Numbered from the stretch's first letter, positions 1-8,815 are shown. The stretch: 64,000 bases of DNA from Flavobacteriaceae bacterium (GCA_021648265.1 JAKITD010000004.1:1-64000); one strand, 5' to 3'. Numbers and translations: made by a program. Notes: generated by a model from the letters alone, not told the origin.

Positions 1-796
1 GTTTAATAGCTATATTGGAGTTGTTATTTGCAATTTCGATATTTATAAAATCATTAGTAGGGTTGGGATAAATTTTCAATTGGCTTTTTAATGTATTTTC
101 GTTGGTGCTTAAAATAACTTGAGTAAGCGAAACGGAGTCTATATAATACTTCCCCCAATTAAGAAAGTCATACGGCCAAACAGTTACTCTTTCAGTATCT
201 TCGTCACTAAAGAAGTTGCCAATGGTTAGATATTCCTCTCCTCCCTCAGCAATAAAAGTTCCTGTTATTTGCATCCAGTTATCTTTATCAGTTAAGGGAC
301 TCTCAGCTTTTATCTGAGGGTTTGCTTCTATTAGATTTGCTCCTCCAGGACCATTCCCTTCAACAATATAATCTGTAATTAAAACGCCTAAATTATTTAT
401 AGCCGAACCAAATCTATCTGCTAAGGATACATACATAGAGAATTCATATTCTTGATTTTCTATAAGAGGAGTACTTAATTGAATTTCAATATACTCTCGC
501 CTCCCAGAATCATTTCCATAACATTGTATTCCTGCATATCCTTCTCCTTCATAGGGATATTGGGAGCCTGCGATATTTTCAGGTACATCTGAAGGAGTGT
601 CATCTGGAGAACAATCATTATAATAATCTGGAGATGAAATGCTATTTGGTGTTTCAAACCAAAAATCTACATAAAATTCACCTTGATAATATGGGCAATC
701 ATAATATTCTTCAAAACTAGGATTAGGCACCAAGTTTTGACTAACAACAGTATTAGTTGCTACTATAAAAAACAATAAAATGGTAAAAATTTTCAT
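1..796 (-). CDS. T9SS-secreted protein, C-terminus outside window
   Basis: Not in the ORF track because it runs off the left edge. Reading the minus strand from the ATG at 796 gives an open frame of about 265 residues. It starts MKIFTILLFFIVATNTVVSQ, a signal peptide, followed by NLVPNPSFEEYYDCP, the opening of a family of carbohydrate-binding-like secreted proteins in Bacteroidota. Near the window edge it reads LKSQLKIYPNPTNDFINIEI, the start of a type A (Por) sorting domain, so only the last 50 or so residues should be missing. It is probably exported through the type IX system and may bind a surface glycan, but no catalytic motif is visible. The next gene (933-2087) has the same direction. 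Confidence 0.75.
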   Translation of the reverse strand, partial: MKIFTILLFFIVATNTVVSQNLVPNPSFEEYYDCPYYQGEFYVDFWFETPNSISSPDYYNDCSPDDTPSDVPENIAGSQYPYEGEGYAGIQCYGNDSGRREYIEIQLSTPLIENQEYEFSMYVSLADRFGSAINNLGVLITDYIVEGNGPGGANLIEANPQIKAESPLTDKDNWMQITGTFIAEGGEEYLTIGNFFSDEDTERVTVWPYDFLNWGKYYIDSVSLTQVILSTNENTLKSQLKIYPNPTNDFINIEIANNNSNIAIK

Positions 797-932
797 AGTT
801 ATTTATGTTTTAAAAGGAATCTCATTAAATTTAAATTTAAAAATTCCATTGTTATATAATTGGTCTCTGTAAATTAATTGAATGGTTTCGTTGGGGTTAA
901 TACCTCCAAAATAAAGTTTGGTAAAAATAAGT

Positions 933-2087
933 TTAATTCCTGCTTTTTCCAAAAGCTTGTTTTAAATCTAATACAATATCTTTCCATTCTTCAATTCCTA
1001 CAGACAATCGCAACAACCCTTCTGCAATTCCTTGTTTTTTTCGTTCTTCTTCTCCTAATAAAGCGTGGGAGGTTTTTGAAGGTGCCAAAATAGTGGACTC
1101 CACTCCTGCTAAGCTCATCGAGGGTTTTATGAGTTGTAATGCTTTTAAAAACTTTGCGGAATCTACTTTTTCAGACAATTCAAAAGACAACATTCCAGTA
1201 AATCCGTTCATCTGTTTTTTTGCTAATTTATAATTGGGATGAGATTTTAATCCTGGATAATAAACTATATCCACCAAGTCATTTTTATCTAACCATTTAG
1301 CAATTTTCTTTGCATTTCGGTTATGAAATTTCACTCTAATTGCCAAGGTTTTCATACTTCGTTCTAACAACCAAACGGTATATTCACTTAGACTTCCACC
1401 GAGATTTTTCCCCACATTCCATATCTTTTTAATATGTTCTTCGGAAGCTGCCACGGCACCAGCACAAATATCACTATGACCTCCCAAATATTTGGTAGCA
1501 CTGTGTATCATGATATCTATTCCGAAATCTATAGGCGTTTGATTGATAGGTGATGCAAAAGTATTGTCTATCATCGAAACCAAATTATTAGCCTTTGCAA
1601 TTCTTGAAATCATTTCTAAATCGGTGATTTTCATCAAAGGATTGGAAGGTGTTTCCACATAAATAACTTTGGTATTATCCTTAATTTTTGAAGTAAAATC
1701 TTCTTCGGAAAAACCCTCGGTAAAATCGAATTCAATTCCGAATTTAGGAAATTCTTCCACCATAAAATTATAAGCACCTCCGTAAATTGTTTTTTGAACC
1801 AATACGTGATCGCCTTTACTTAAAAACGCTAACAAGCTGGTACTTACTGCTGCCATTCCGCTTCCCAAAATCAAACCCGCTTCTGTTTTTTCTAAAGCGG
1901 CAATCTTTTTACACAAAGCTTCTTGGTTGGGCGTGTTCATATATCTTGGATATCGCAACACTACAACGTCTTCGTAGGCATACGAATTACTCATAAACAA
2001 AGGCGAAATCGCTCCTTTAAATTGCTTGTCTTCTACTTCGCCAATATGAACACATACAGTGTTTATCCCTAAATTTTTGTTTTTCAT
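933..2087 (-). CDS. Cys/Met-metabolism PLP enzyme (cystathionine gamma-synthase/lyase or methionine gamma-lyase family)
   Basis: A 384-residue protein of the fold-type I transsulfuration family, about the usual length. The PLP lysine lies in IHSATKYLGGHSD, and the family phosphate-binding stretch GSGMAAVSTSLLAF and IDNTFASP are present. I start it at MKNKNLGINT (2087) instead of the track's 2159. The longer start adds 24 residues unlike the family and overlaps the divergent hutI. Members act on cystathionine, O-acylhomoserine, homocysteine or methionine. The sequence alone does not tell me which, so the exact reaction is open. It is divergent from hutI with a 62-bp gap, so the two may share a control region. 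Confidence 0.88.
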   Translation of the reverse strand: MKNKNLGINTVCVHIGEVEDKQFKGAISPLFMSNSYAYEDVVVLRYPRYMNTPNQEALCKKIAALEKTEAGLILGSGMAAVSTSLLAFLSKGDHVLVQKTIYGGAYNFMVEEFPKFGIEFDFTEGFSEEDFTSKIKDNTKVIYVETPSNPLMKITDLEMISRIAKANNLVSMIDNTFASPINQTPIDFGIDIMIHSATKYLGGHSDICAGAVAASEEHIKKIWNVGKNLGGSLSEYTVWLLERSMKTLAIRVKFHNRNAKKIAKWLDKNDLVDIVYYPGLKSHPNYKLAKKQMNGFTGMLSFELSEKVDSAKFLKALQLIKPSMSLAGVESTILAPSKTSHALLGEEERKKQGIAEGLLRLSVGIEEWKDIVLDLKQAFGKSRN

Positions 2088-2149
2088 TTTAAAACATATT
2101 TTATAGAAACACAAGATACAATTTCCTTTCAATATTTTATCTTTACCAA

Positions 2150-3385
2150 ATGAAAACACTTCTCATCAACATAAAAGAACTGCTTCAAGTTCGTGAAACT
2201 GCTCCCAATAAAGTTAGTGGAGCTGAAATGAAAGAACTTCCAACCCTGAAAAATGCTTGGTTGTTACTTGAAAAGGATATTATTAAAGACTTCGGCACCA
2301 TGGATTCTTTACTTGCTACGGAAGCAGATAAAACCATCGATTGTACCGGAAAGATAGTGTTACCAACTTGGTGCGATTCACATACGCATATCGTCTATGC
2401 TGGCAACAGAGAACAGGAATTTGTGGATAGAATCAACGGATTGTCCTACCAAGAAATTGCTGATAATGGCGGTGGAATTTTAAACAGTGCCAAAAAACTT
2501 CAGCAGACTTCGGAAGAAGATTTATTTACACAATCGGCTGTTCGTTTAATTGAAGTTATGAAATTAGGAACTGGAGCCATTGAAATAAAATCGGGTTACG
2601 GACTCACCACCGAAGCGGAAATAAAAATGTTGCGAGTTGCTAAAAGATTAGGTGAAACATTTCCTGTAAAAGTAAAAACTACATTTTTGGGAGCACACGC
2701 TGTTCCTTCAGAATTTAAAGACAACAAACAGGGATATTTAGACCATATTTGTACCGAAATGCTTCCGAAAATTGTAGAAGAAAACTTAGCAGATTATGTA
2801 GATATTTTCTGTGAAAAAGGATATTTTTCAGTAGCAGACACGCATCAATTACTTTCCGAAGCCAAAAAATATGGACTAATTCCAAAAACACACGTCAATC
2901 AGTTTAACGCTATCGGTGGTGTAAAAGTAAGTGTAGATTATCAAGCTTTAAGTGTAGATCATTTAGAAGTAATTACCGATGAAGATATTTCAGTTTTAAA
3001 AAATTCTGAAACGATGCCCGTGGCACTTCCCTCCTGCTCTTATTTTTTAAGTATTCCATATACTCCTGGAAGAAAAATCATTGATGCTGGACTTCCATTA
3101 GCATTAGCAACCGACTATAATCCGGGTTCCACACCCAGCGGAAATATGAATTTTGTAGTAGCCACCGCCTGTATAAAAATGAAACTCACTCCCGAAGAAG
3201 CCATTAATGCCGCAACCATTAACGGTGCTTACGCAATGGGGATTTCAGAAACCCACGGAAGTATTACCAAAGGAAAATCTGCCAGTGTCATTATTACTAA
3301 AGAAATTCCTTCGTATGGTTATTTACCGTATTCTTTTGGTAGTAATTTGATTGATGTTGTTATTGTTTGTGGGGAGATGGTTTAG
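2150..3385 (+). CDS. hutI: Imidazolonepropionase
   Basis: A 411-residue amidohydrolase that opens 4-imidazolone-5-propanoate to N-formimino-L-glutamate, the third step of histidine breakdown. Visible motifs are the metal-binding DSHTHIVYAGNRE (about residues 76-88), GAIEIKSGYGL, TTFLGAHAVP, KTHVNQFNA and ATDYNPGSTP. Length and motif order match the family. The product is the substrate of the formiminotransferase encoded at 4156, so the two form a functional pair even though repeats and a GIY-YIG gene separate them. I saw no other hut gene (hutH, hutU) in the window. They may lie elsewhere. Confidence 0.95.
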   Translation: MKTLLINIKELLQVRETAPNKVSGAEMKELPTLKNAWLLLEKDIIKDFGTMDSLLATEADKTIDCTGKIVLPTWCDSHTHIVYAGNREQEFVDRINGLSYQEIADNGGGILNSAKKLQQTSEEDLFTQSAVRLIEVMKLGTGAIEIKSGYGLTTEAEIKMLRVAKRLGETFPVKVKTTFLGAHAVPSEFKDNKQGYLDHICTEMLPKIVEENLADYVDIFCEKGYFSVADTHQLLSEAKKYGLIPKTHVNQFNAIGGVKVSVDYQALSVDHLEVITDEDISVLKNSETMPVALPSCSYFLSIPYTPGRKIIDAGLPLALATDYNPGSTPSGNMNFVVATACIKMKLTPEEAINAATINGAYAMGISETHGSITKGKSASVIITKEIPSYGYLPYSFGSNLIDVVIVCGEMV

Positions 3386-3415
3386 AGACAACCCTTCGGC
3401 TACTTTTTATCACAC

Positions 3416-3546
3416 ACCCTTCGGCTCCGCTCAGGGTGCAAGTATAATTAAACATCTTAACCTGGTCACTGAGCGGAGCCGAAGTAATACTTAAACATAA
3501 CAAAAAGCTTAATCAGTACTCGGTCACTGAGCGGAGCCGAAGTGAC
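3416..3546. repeat. Paired palindromic repeats (cluster 1)
   Basis: Three short palindromic units. Form A, ACCCTTCGGCTCCGCTCAGG, is at 3416-3437. Form B, built on CTGAGCGGAGCCGAAG (the reverse complement of the A core), is at 3464-3485 and 3522-3546. The last B copy has matching GTCACT/AGTGAC arms. A partial A copy (ACCCTTCGGCTAC) lies at 3390-3402. The A-then-B arrangement can fold as a long hairpin and resembles the BIME layout of REP elements. The units fill the gap between hutI and the GIY-YIG gene. Confidence 0.85.
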
Positions 3547-3600
3547 TGCTAATTATTTTACTATATTTACTTATCAAACTCCTCTTTTTAATCAATATTT

Positions 3601-3903
3601 ATGAAAGGATTCATGTATATCTTAAAATGCTTTAACGATTTGTACTATACAGGAAGTACAATTAATTTAGAAAAAAGAGTTGTGCAACACAATGCAGGTG
3701 AAGGATCTAATTTCACTAAAAAACACCTCCCAGTTAAGTTAGTCTATTTTGAAGAATTTCAAAGAATAGACGAAGCTTTTTACCGTGAAAAACAAATACA
3801 AGGTTGGAGTAGAAAAAAGAAAGAAGCATTAATAAATGGTGAATCAAATTTACTTCATACTCTTTCTGAATGTAAAAACGAAAGTCACTTTAAAAACAAA
3901 TAA
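3601..3903 (+). CDS. Small GIY-YIG nuclease-superfamily protein
   Basis: A 100-residue single-domain protein. The GIY-YIG signature appears as FMYILKC followed by LYYTGSTINLEKRVVQH, with the family arginine in the KRV segment and a later glutamate region (YFEEFQRIDEAFYREKQI) and KGW-like GWSRKKKEAL. This is the stand-alone UPF0213/endonuclease SLX-type form common in Bacteroidota. Function in these organisms is not established; DNA cleavage or repair is inferred from the fold. The gene is bracketed by palindromic repeats on both sides (3416-3546 and 3940-4077), which also occur after FTCD. The 3' end after GESNLLH is unlike the domain and may include repeat-derived sequence. Confidence 0.85.
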   Translation: MKGFMYILKCFNDLYYTGSTINLEKRVVQHNAGEGSNFTKKHLPVKLVYFEEFQRIDEAFYREKQIQGWSRKKKEALINGESNLLHTLSECKNESHFKNK

Positions 3904-3939
3904 GCATTACATACTATTCTGCTCCAATTAACGACACAT

Positions 3940-4077
3940 ACCCTTCGGCTCCGCTCAAGGTACAAGTAAAACTGAACGTCTTAACTCGGTCGTAGAGTAC
4001 ACAACCTTTCAAAAAAAGGTTATATTTTCTTCAAAGGTTAAATCTATATCTGGTCACTGAGCGAAGCCGAAGTGACC
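3940..4077. repeat. Paired palindromic repeats (cluster 2)
   Basis: Form A at 3940-3961 (ACCCTTCGGCTCCGCTCAAG) and form B at 4052-4077 (GGTCACTGAGCGAAGCCGAA), the latter with perfect GGTCACT/AGTGACC outer arms. Between them lies another small inverted repeat (AACCTTT/AAAGGTT). The rest of the gap to the FTCD start at 4156 is AT-rich and I see nothing else in it. Confidence 0.85.
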
Positions 4078-4155
4078 AATACAAAAATTAATTTTCCAAT
4101 TAAATTCCAAATTCTAATCTCTTTAACCTAATTTTGAAATTCAAAATAAAAAACA

Positions 4156-5847
4156 ATGAAAAAACAACTTATAGAATGCGTACCAAATATTAGTGAAGGT
4201 CGCGACTCAAAAATTATAGAGACTGTTTCTCAAATTGTCGAAACTGTTGACGGTGTAAAACTATTAGATGTCGATCCTGGAAAAGCAACCAATCGTACGG
4301 TTATTACCTTTGTTGGAGAACCAGAACCAGTGATTGAAGCTGCTTTTAGATTGATAAAAAAGGCTGCTGAACTTATCGATATGAGTAAACATACTGGAGA
4401 ACATCCTCGTTTTGGAGCTACAGATGTTTGTCCTTTGGTTCCTATTTCAGGAATTACTTTAGAAGAAACTGCCAAATACGCTCATAAATTAGGAGAGCGT
4501 GTTGGAAAAGAACTTGGTATTCCAGGATATTTCTATGAAACCGCAGCCAAAGAAGAAAAACGTAAAAACCTCGCCAACTGCCGAAGTGGAGAATATGAAG
4601 GATTGGCAAATAAGCTTTCAAATCCAGAATGGAAACCAGATTTTGGTCCTTCGGAATATAACGAAAATGTTGCCAAAACAGGAGTAACTGCAATTTCTGC
4701 TCGTGACTTTTTAATCGCATATAATGTAAATTTAAATACTACTTCAACCAGAAGAGCCAATGCTATCGCTTTTGATATTCGGGAAGCAGGAAGAGTAAAA
4801 CGGGAAGGAAATCCAATTACAGGTAAAAAAGTAATGGACGAAAATGGAGAGCCTGTTCGAATTCCTGGAAAACTAAAAGCCGTAAAAGGGATTGGTTGGT
4901 ATATTGATGAATACGGAATTGCACAAATCTCTTACAATCTTACCAACATCACCATCACTTCAATGCACGAAGCTTTTGACGAAAGTTGTAAAGCAGCTTT
5001 GGAACGTGGAATTCGAGTAACAGGATCTGAGATTATTGGATTGATTCCCTTACAAGCGATGTTAGATGCAGCAGATTTTTATCTGATTAAGCAAGAACGT
5101 TCTTTAGGAATTGCTGAAAGTGAAAAAATTAAAATTGCAGTAAAGTCATTAGGTCTAGATGATTTAAAACCTTTTCACCCTGAAGAAAAAATCGTCGAAT
5201 ATATGTTAGAAAACGATGAGAAGAAACTAGTCGATTTCAAACTAGATGACTTTGCCGATGAAACCGCAGGAGAATCTATGGCACCAGGAGGTGGATCGAT
5301 TTCTGCTTATGTGGGAGCTTTGGGCGTTTCTTTAGGAACGATGGTTGCCAATCTTTCTGCACATAAAGCCGGTTGGGATGATCGTTGGGAATTCTTTTCA
5401 GAATGGGCAGTAAAAGGACAAGCTTACAAAGAAAAATTATTGTTTTTGGTAGATGAAGACACCAATGCTTTTAATAAAATTATCGACGGATTTAGAATGC
5501 CAAAAGATTCTGATGAAGAAAAAGAAGTAAGAAAACAAGCCATTGAAGAAGCTACTATTTACGCTACCGAAATCCCTTTTCAGGTGATGGAAACCTCTTT
5601 CAATTCTATGGAAGTTATGCAAGCAATGATTAAAGACGGATTGCAAAATTCGCTGTCTGATGGTGGTGTTGGAATTCTTTGTGCAAAAGCAGCAGTTTTA
5701 GGTGCTTATTTTAATGTAAAAATTAATGCAAAGGATATAAAAGACCGAACTTTTACAGAAGGTATTTTAACTAGGGCTGAAAATATTTACCAACAAACGT
5801 TGAAAATTGAAACGGATACTATTGAATATATTAATAGTAAGATGTAG
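4156..5847 (+). CDS. Glutamate formimidoyltransferase / formiminotetrahydrofolate cyclodeaminase (bifunctional)
   Basis: A 563-residue fusion. Residues 1 to about 300 form the formiminotransferase, which moves the formimino group of N-formimino-L-glutamate to tetrahydrofolate. It opens LIECVPNISEGRD and carries HTGEHPRFGATDVCPLVP around residues 79-96, including the catalytic histidine region. Residues from about 345 to the end form the cyclodeaminase, marked by AGESMAPGGGSISAYVGALG, giving methenyl-THF plus ammonia. The domain order and length match FTCD-type enzymes. It completes histidine-to-glutamate conversion downstream of hutI. A start at 4156 is supported by its position within two residues of the family N-terminus. 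Confidence 0.95.
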   Translation: MKKQLIECVPNISEGRDSKIIETVSQIVETVDGVKLLDVDPGKATNRTVITFVGEPEPVIEAAFRLIKKAAELIDMSKHTGEHPRFGATDVCPLVPISGITLEETAKYAHKLGERVGKELGIPGYFYETAAKEEKRKNLANCRSGEYEGLANKLSNPEWKPDFGPSEYNENVAKTGVTAISARDFLIAYNVNLNTTSTRRANAIAFDIREAGRVKREGNPITGKKVMDENGEPVRIPGKLKAVKGIGWYIDEYGIAQISYNLTNITITSMHEAFDESCKAALERGIRVTGSEIIGLIPLQAMLDAADFYLIKQERSLGIAESEKIKIAVKSLGLDDLKPFHPEEKIVEYMLENDEKKLVDFKLDDFADETAGESMAPGGGSISAYVGALGVSLGTMVANLSAHKAGWDDRWEFFSEWAVKGQAYKEKLLFLVDEDTNAFNKIIDGFRMPKDSDEEKEVRKQAIEEATIYATEIPFQVMETSFNSMEVMQAMIKDGLQNSLSDGGVGILCAKAAVLGAYFNVKINAKDIKDRTFTEGILTRAENIYQQTLKIETDTIEYINSKM

Positions 5848-5855
5848 GCTAATCC

Positions 5856-5976
5856 GTACCCTTCGGTATGATTTTCTATGGGAAATCACTCAGGGTACTT
5901 TACTCAAAGGCAAACAATAACCTTAATGTAAGGTCACTGAGTGCTTCGAGTGAGCAAGAAGTGTATCGAAGTGACC
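5856..5976. repeat. Paired palindromic repeats (cluster 3)
   Basis: A more diverged A/B pair directly after FTCD. The first unit spans 5856-5898 with perfect GTACCCT/AGGGTAC arms and an inner GATTTTC/GGAAATC hairpin. The second spans 5932-5976 with GGTCACT/AGTGACC arms. It keeps the order and spacing of clusters 1 and 2 but the loops have been replaced. It could also serve as a transcription barrier after FTCD, though no T-tract follows. Confidence 0.75.
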
Positions 5977-5987
5977 AAAACTAAAAA

Positions 5988-6476
5988 ATGCCAATTAAAA
6001 TATCACCATACCAAGAAAAATACGCCCCAGCATTCTACGATCTCAATATAGAATGGTTGGAAGCTTTTTTCTATGTGGAGGATTTTGACAGGGAGGTTTT
6101 AGGAAATCCAAATAAGTACATTATCAAAACGGGCGGACATATTTTCTTTGCTTTAGATAATGGAGTCGTGGTTGGGACTGTAGCCTTAATGCCAATTTCA
6201 AAAACTTTTTTTGAACTTACTAAAATGGCAGTAGCTCCCAACCAAAGAGGAAAGAAAATAGGACAACAATTAATGCAACATTGTATTGATTTTTCAAAAG
6301 AAAACAACCTTGATAAACTTATTATTTATTCCAGTAGAAAACTTGAAAATGCCATCTATATCTATCGTAAATATGGATTTATAGAAATTCCTGTAGAAGT
6401 CGATTGTCATTATAAACGCTGTGATATTAAATTGGTATTACTCATTCCTACGAATCCCAATAATTATCGAAAATAA
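5988..6476 (+). CDS. GNAT-family N-acetyltransferase
   Basis: A 162-residue acetyltransferase. The acetyl-CoA-binding motif A reads KMAVAPNQRGKKIGQQLMQH (about residues 82-101), followed by the typical NAIYIYRKYGFIEIP strand. The substrate cannot be deduced. The start at 5988 lies just past a palindromic repeat (GGTCACT...AGTGACC ends at 5976), leaving only 11 bases of leader, so the repeat may affect its translation. Confidence 0.88.
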   Translation: MPIKISPYQEKYAPAFYDLNIEWLEAFFYVEDFDREVLGNPNKYIIKTGGHIFFALDNGVVVGTVALMPISKTFFELTKMAVAPNQRGKKIGQQLMQHCIDFSKENNLDKLIIYSSRKLENAIYIYRKYGFIEIPVEVDCHYKRCDIKLVLLIPTNPNNYRK

Positions 6477-6502
6477 ATCTCATCAAACCAGTAATAATTA
6501 CA

Positions 6503-6824
6503 ATGAAAAAATTATTAATAGCTTCCATTTCAATCAATATCATTGTAGTCTGTGCAGTTATTTTTGTTGTAATAAAAGGAAACAGCTAAAAATGTTGTAA
6601 AAGACTATATTGCTAATCATTACTAGCAAAAATCAAATATGTTTGAAGAGATGGAAAATAACAATAACCTCATCGTATTTCTTGGAGATAGTATTATTGA
6701 AAGTGCTAATTGGGATGAATTATTCAACAATCCAAACATTGTTAATCGCTGTATTAGCGGAGACAAAACAGAAGGTGTTTTAACCCGCACTATTCATCGT
6801 GCGGATAAATCAAGAAAAGCATGA
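6503..6824 (+). pseudogene. Broken SGNH/GDSL hydrolase (5' portion only)
   Basis: Two pieces of one former gene. At 6503-6589 a 28-codon frame reads MKKLLIASISINIIVVCAVI, a membrane anchor, and then stops. At 6639-6824 the frame MFEEMENNNNLIVFLGDSII contains the block I GDS serine motif of SGNH hydrolases, followed by WDELF and NRCISGDKTEGVLTRT, which match the block II region. It then stops at HRADKSRKA. The remaining catalytic Asp-His block is absent. The break lies just before the IS-like transposase remnant, so insertion and later decay are the likely cause. Confidence 0.7.
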
Positions 6825-6959
6825 GTTCATTTTTTTCACTACTGACATAATAAAATAACAGGCACCTATTTTAGCCTTATTTTCTAAAATTCCGAATGAA
6901 TAATGTCCTTTTTCAAGTAAAAAACACGTTATTTTAATAACAAGACGTACCTATCCCAA

Positions 6960-6987
6960 GGTTGTTGGCTTTAGAAAATCAACAACC
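6960..6987. terminator. Hairpin directly after the transposase remnant
   Basis: Perfect 8-bp arms GGTTGTTG (6960-6967) and CAACAACC (6980-6987) around a 12-base loop, immediately past the transposase stop codon at 6989 on the minus strand. There is no strong T-tract, so it may be a weak terminator or part of the IS end. Confidence 0.4.
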
Positions 6988-6988
6988 G

Positions 6989-8280
6989 CTATTGTGTGAT
7001 AATCTCTCGGAATAAATCCTTATAAACAAAAGCCTTTGATAGCTGGTAGTAGATACATTTTTTTGTGATTTTTATTGTTGTTCCAAACTTTAATAAATAA
7101 GTTCTTATGGAGCTTATTTGCCATTTTTTAGCAGTTTCAAAAGAGGTTTTCTTAATCTTTTGTTTGATTAACAAAAACATCTCATAAGCAAGACTACTGA
7201 TAAAAAGACGAAAGAAGTTAGCCCAATATCCGTAATTGGAAAGCCTGTCTGAGAAGCACATATTTTTTACTTCTTTAATTCTGTTTTCACTTGCCTCACC
7301 TCTGAGTACATAAAACCCGAAATAGAGTTCTCTCGCTTCTTGTTGCTTTATGTTGCTGATAAAATGCCTCACATTCATTCCTAGTCCAGTACTTTCTACT
7401 TTCGAATAACACTGTTGTTCTTTGTGCCAACTTTTTGCTTTGTAGGTAAAATTAATAAAATGTTGATGCTTTTCCTTTTGTTTTAAGTATAGATGCTTTA
7501 CTGCTTTTTCTGCTCGTGAGACTTTCTTTTTCGACACAGCATTACTTGCTTGACCTATAATGAACAATAAATTATACTGATCTACCAACTCATAAAATGG
7601 AGCACAACTAAAACCACTATCTGTACGTATTCAATTTCCATCTCAGGATAAGTTGCTCTAATCTTAATGCGTCTTAAAATCGAGACATACCATTTATTAG
7701 AATGACTATTTCCTGGACGAAGAACAGGAAGAATTATTTGACCAGTCTCGCCATCATAAAAAAGCAATTCGTTCAACATAAACTGTCCAGAATAACCATT
7801 AAACATAGACATTTGTTGATTACCATGTGTAGGATCATCCGTTGCATCAACATCAATAACAATACTTTTTCTGCCAGCTAAGCTAGATACATAATGGGCA
7901 ACCCATGCATTACTAAGTTCGAAGATCGCTCGCTTGTCCAAACTATTTTCAAATCTCGATATGGTGGGCTGAGAAGCTAAATCTGTTTGAAGAACATCTT
8001 TAAATAATGGATCGTGTTTCAAATGTGTAACATCATTAGCATCTTGATAACCAAGTATCATCATAAAAACACGTTGCTTCAACTGTACTTCTCGGCTGAA
8101 TGTAATTAGTTTTTGATTCCGTAAATCGGGTAAAAGATTCCCAAATTTCTTTATCAACTTATGCTCTCGCTCTATTTTTTCTAAAAGTATCAGTAAGCCA
8201 TCAGAGCTGATTTCTGATGCAGAAAAATCAACAGAAACTTCTTTGTTTCCTTTATAAAATAAGATATCTTTATTGCTCAA
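6989..8280 (-). mobile_element. IS1380-type insertion sequence remnant
   Basis: The core of an insertion sequence recognised from its DDE transposase, which is in two frames. Flanking sequence at 6825-6988 and 8281-8362 may belong to it, but I could not find convincing terminal inverted repeats or a target duplication. The true ends are therefore not given. Broken genes lie on both sides (SGNH hydrolase left, HtrA-like right). They are different genes, so a simple insertion into one reading frame does not explain the locus. Confidence 0.6.
6989..8280 (-). pseudogene. Frameshifted IS1380-family transposase
   Basis: Two ORFs form one protein. The N-terminal part (8280-7582, TTG start) includes LEKIEREHKLIKKFGNLLPD and the first DDE aspartate region IVIDVDATDDPTHGNQ. 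The C-terminal part (7588-6989) starts at LVDQYNLLFIIGQ. Reading across about 7600-7635 in the other frame gives IRTDSGFSCAPFYELVDQ, the conserved second catalytic segment of IS1380 transposases. A 1-base shift in the GAATACGTACAGATAG stretch near 7625 therefore splits the gene. The C-terminal YGYWANFFRLFISSLAYEMF region is also family-like. The family is not known for programmed frameshifting, so I call it a pseudogene, although a sequencing error is possible. Confidence 0.75.
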
Positions 8281-8362
8281 AATTCGGTGGTTTTTTAAAG
8301 GGTTGCTTTTCTTTGTTTACACAATAAAGCTAACACTTTCCGCCCTTTTTACCTACCGTTAG

Positions 8363-8694
8363 TATGAATTTTTAGGGTTAATTCCTTTAACAGGAAAAAT
8401 GGCTGAAATATTTAACTTACCTCAAAAAACAGGATCCTTAGTTCAGAAAGTAGTAATGTCTTCACCTTTAGGAATTATTGGAGTTCGTGGTGGTACCATT
8501 GAAATGGAAATTGGCGGACAAAATATTTGGGCTGGAGGTGATATTATACTTCCTTTAACGGAATTAAGATCGAAGAATCTGACGAAATATTATTACAAAT
8601 TGCCAATAATATGGATAACAGATCTCCAAATGATCCTGTTTAAGTTACTGTTTTAAGAGCTGGAAAAATCAAAATCTTAGGAAGAACGAAATAA
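8363..8694 (+). pseudogene. Decayed 3' end of an HtrA/DegP-like serine protease (PDZ domain)
   Basis: From 8363 the frame reads YEFLGLIPLTGKMAEIFNLP and then QKTGSLVQKVVMSSPLGIIG, the linker and opening of an S1C-protease PDZ domain. It continues GGDIILPL, after which a frameshift at about 8555-8562 is needed to reach NGIKIEESDEILLQIAN. That frame is broken once by TAA at 8641 and resumes VTVLRAGKIKILGRTK to a stop at 8692-8694. The protease domain and catalytic triad are missing. The 85-residue ORF in the track (8399-8656) is only the first part of this wreck and is not a functional gene. Confidence 0.7.
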
Positions 8695-8754
8695 ATAGCA
8701 CACTTTATTATTAACTTAATAATTAAATAACTATTCAAGTTTTTTATAAAAATT

Positions 8755-8785
8755 ATTGAATAGTTATTTTTTTATAGTACTTTTG
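8755..8785 (+). promoter_or_regulatory. Promoter of the TetR-efflux operon
   Basis: A close match to the Bacteroidota sigma-A-type promoter: ATTG at 8755-8758, a 19-base spacer, and TACTTTTG (TAnnTTTG) at 8778-8785. Transcription would start at about 8790-8793, inside the palindrome described next and some 25 bases before the tetR start codon. Confidence 0.7.
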
Positions 8786-8786
8786 T

Positions 8787-8813
8787 CAACCAAATGGTTA
8801 AACTATTTAGTTG
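8787..8813. promoter_or_regulatory. 27-bp palindrome, probable TetR operator
   Basis: An imperfect palindrome centred on 8800. The left arm is CAACCAAATGGTT and the right arm AACTATTTAGTTG. Eleven of the 13 base pairs match. It begins two bases after the -7 box and ends two bases before the tetR start codon, so a bound dimer would cover the transcription start. That is the usual autorepression layout of TetR regulators. Confidence 0.7.
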
Positions 8814-8815
8814 AA

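Noticed and set aside
7582-7640. Programmed frameshift in the transposase
   Set aside because: The frames must shift, but no slippery heptamer or downstream structure is apparent, and IS1380 elements are not known to use frameshifting.
6825-8362. Terminal inverted repeats of the IS1380 remnant
   Set aside because: I compared the flanks of the transposase in both directions and found only short, doubtful similarity (CACCTATTTTAGCC against GGTAGGTAAAAAGGGCG). It is not good enough to define the ends.
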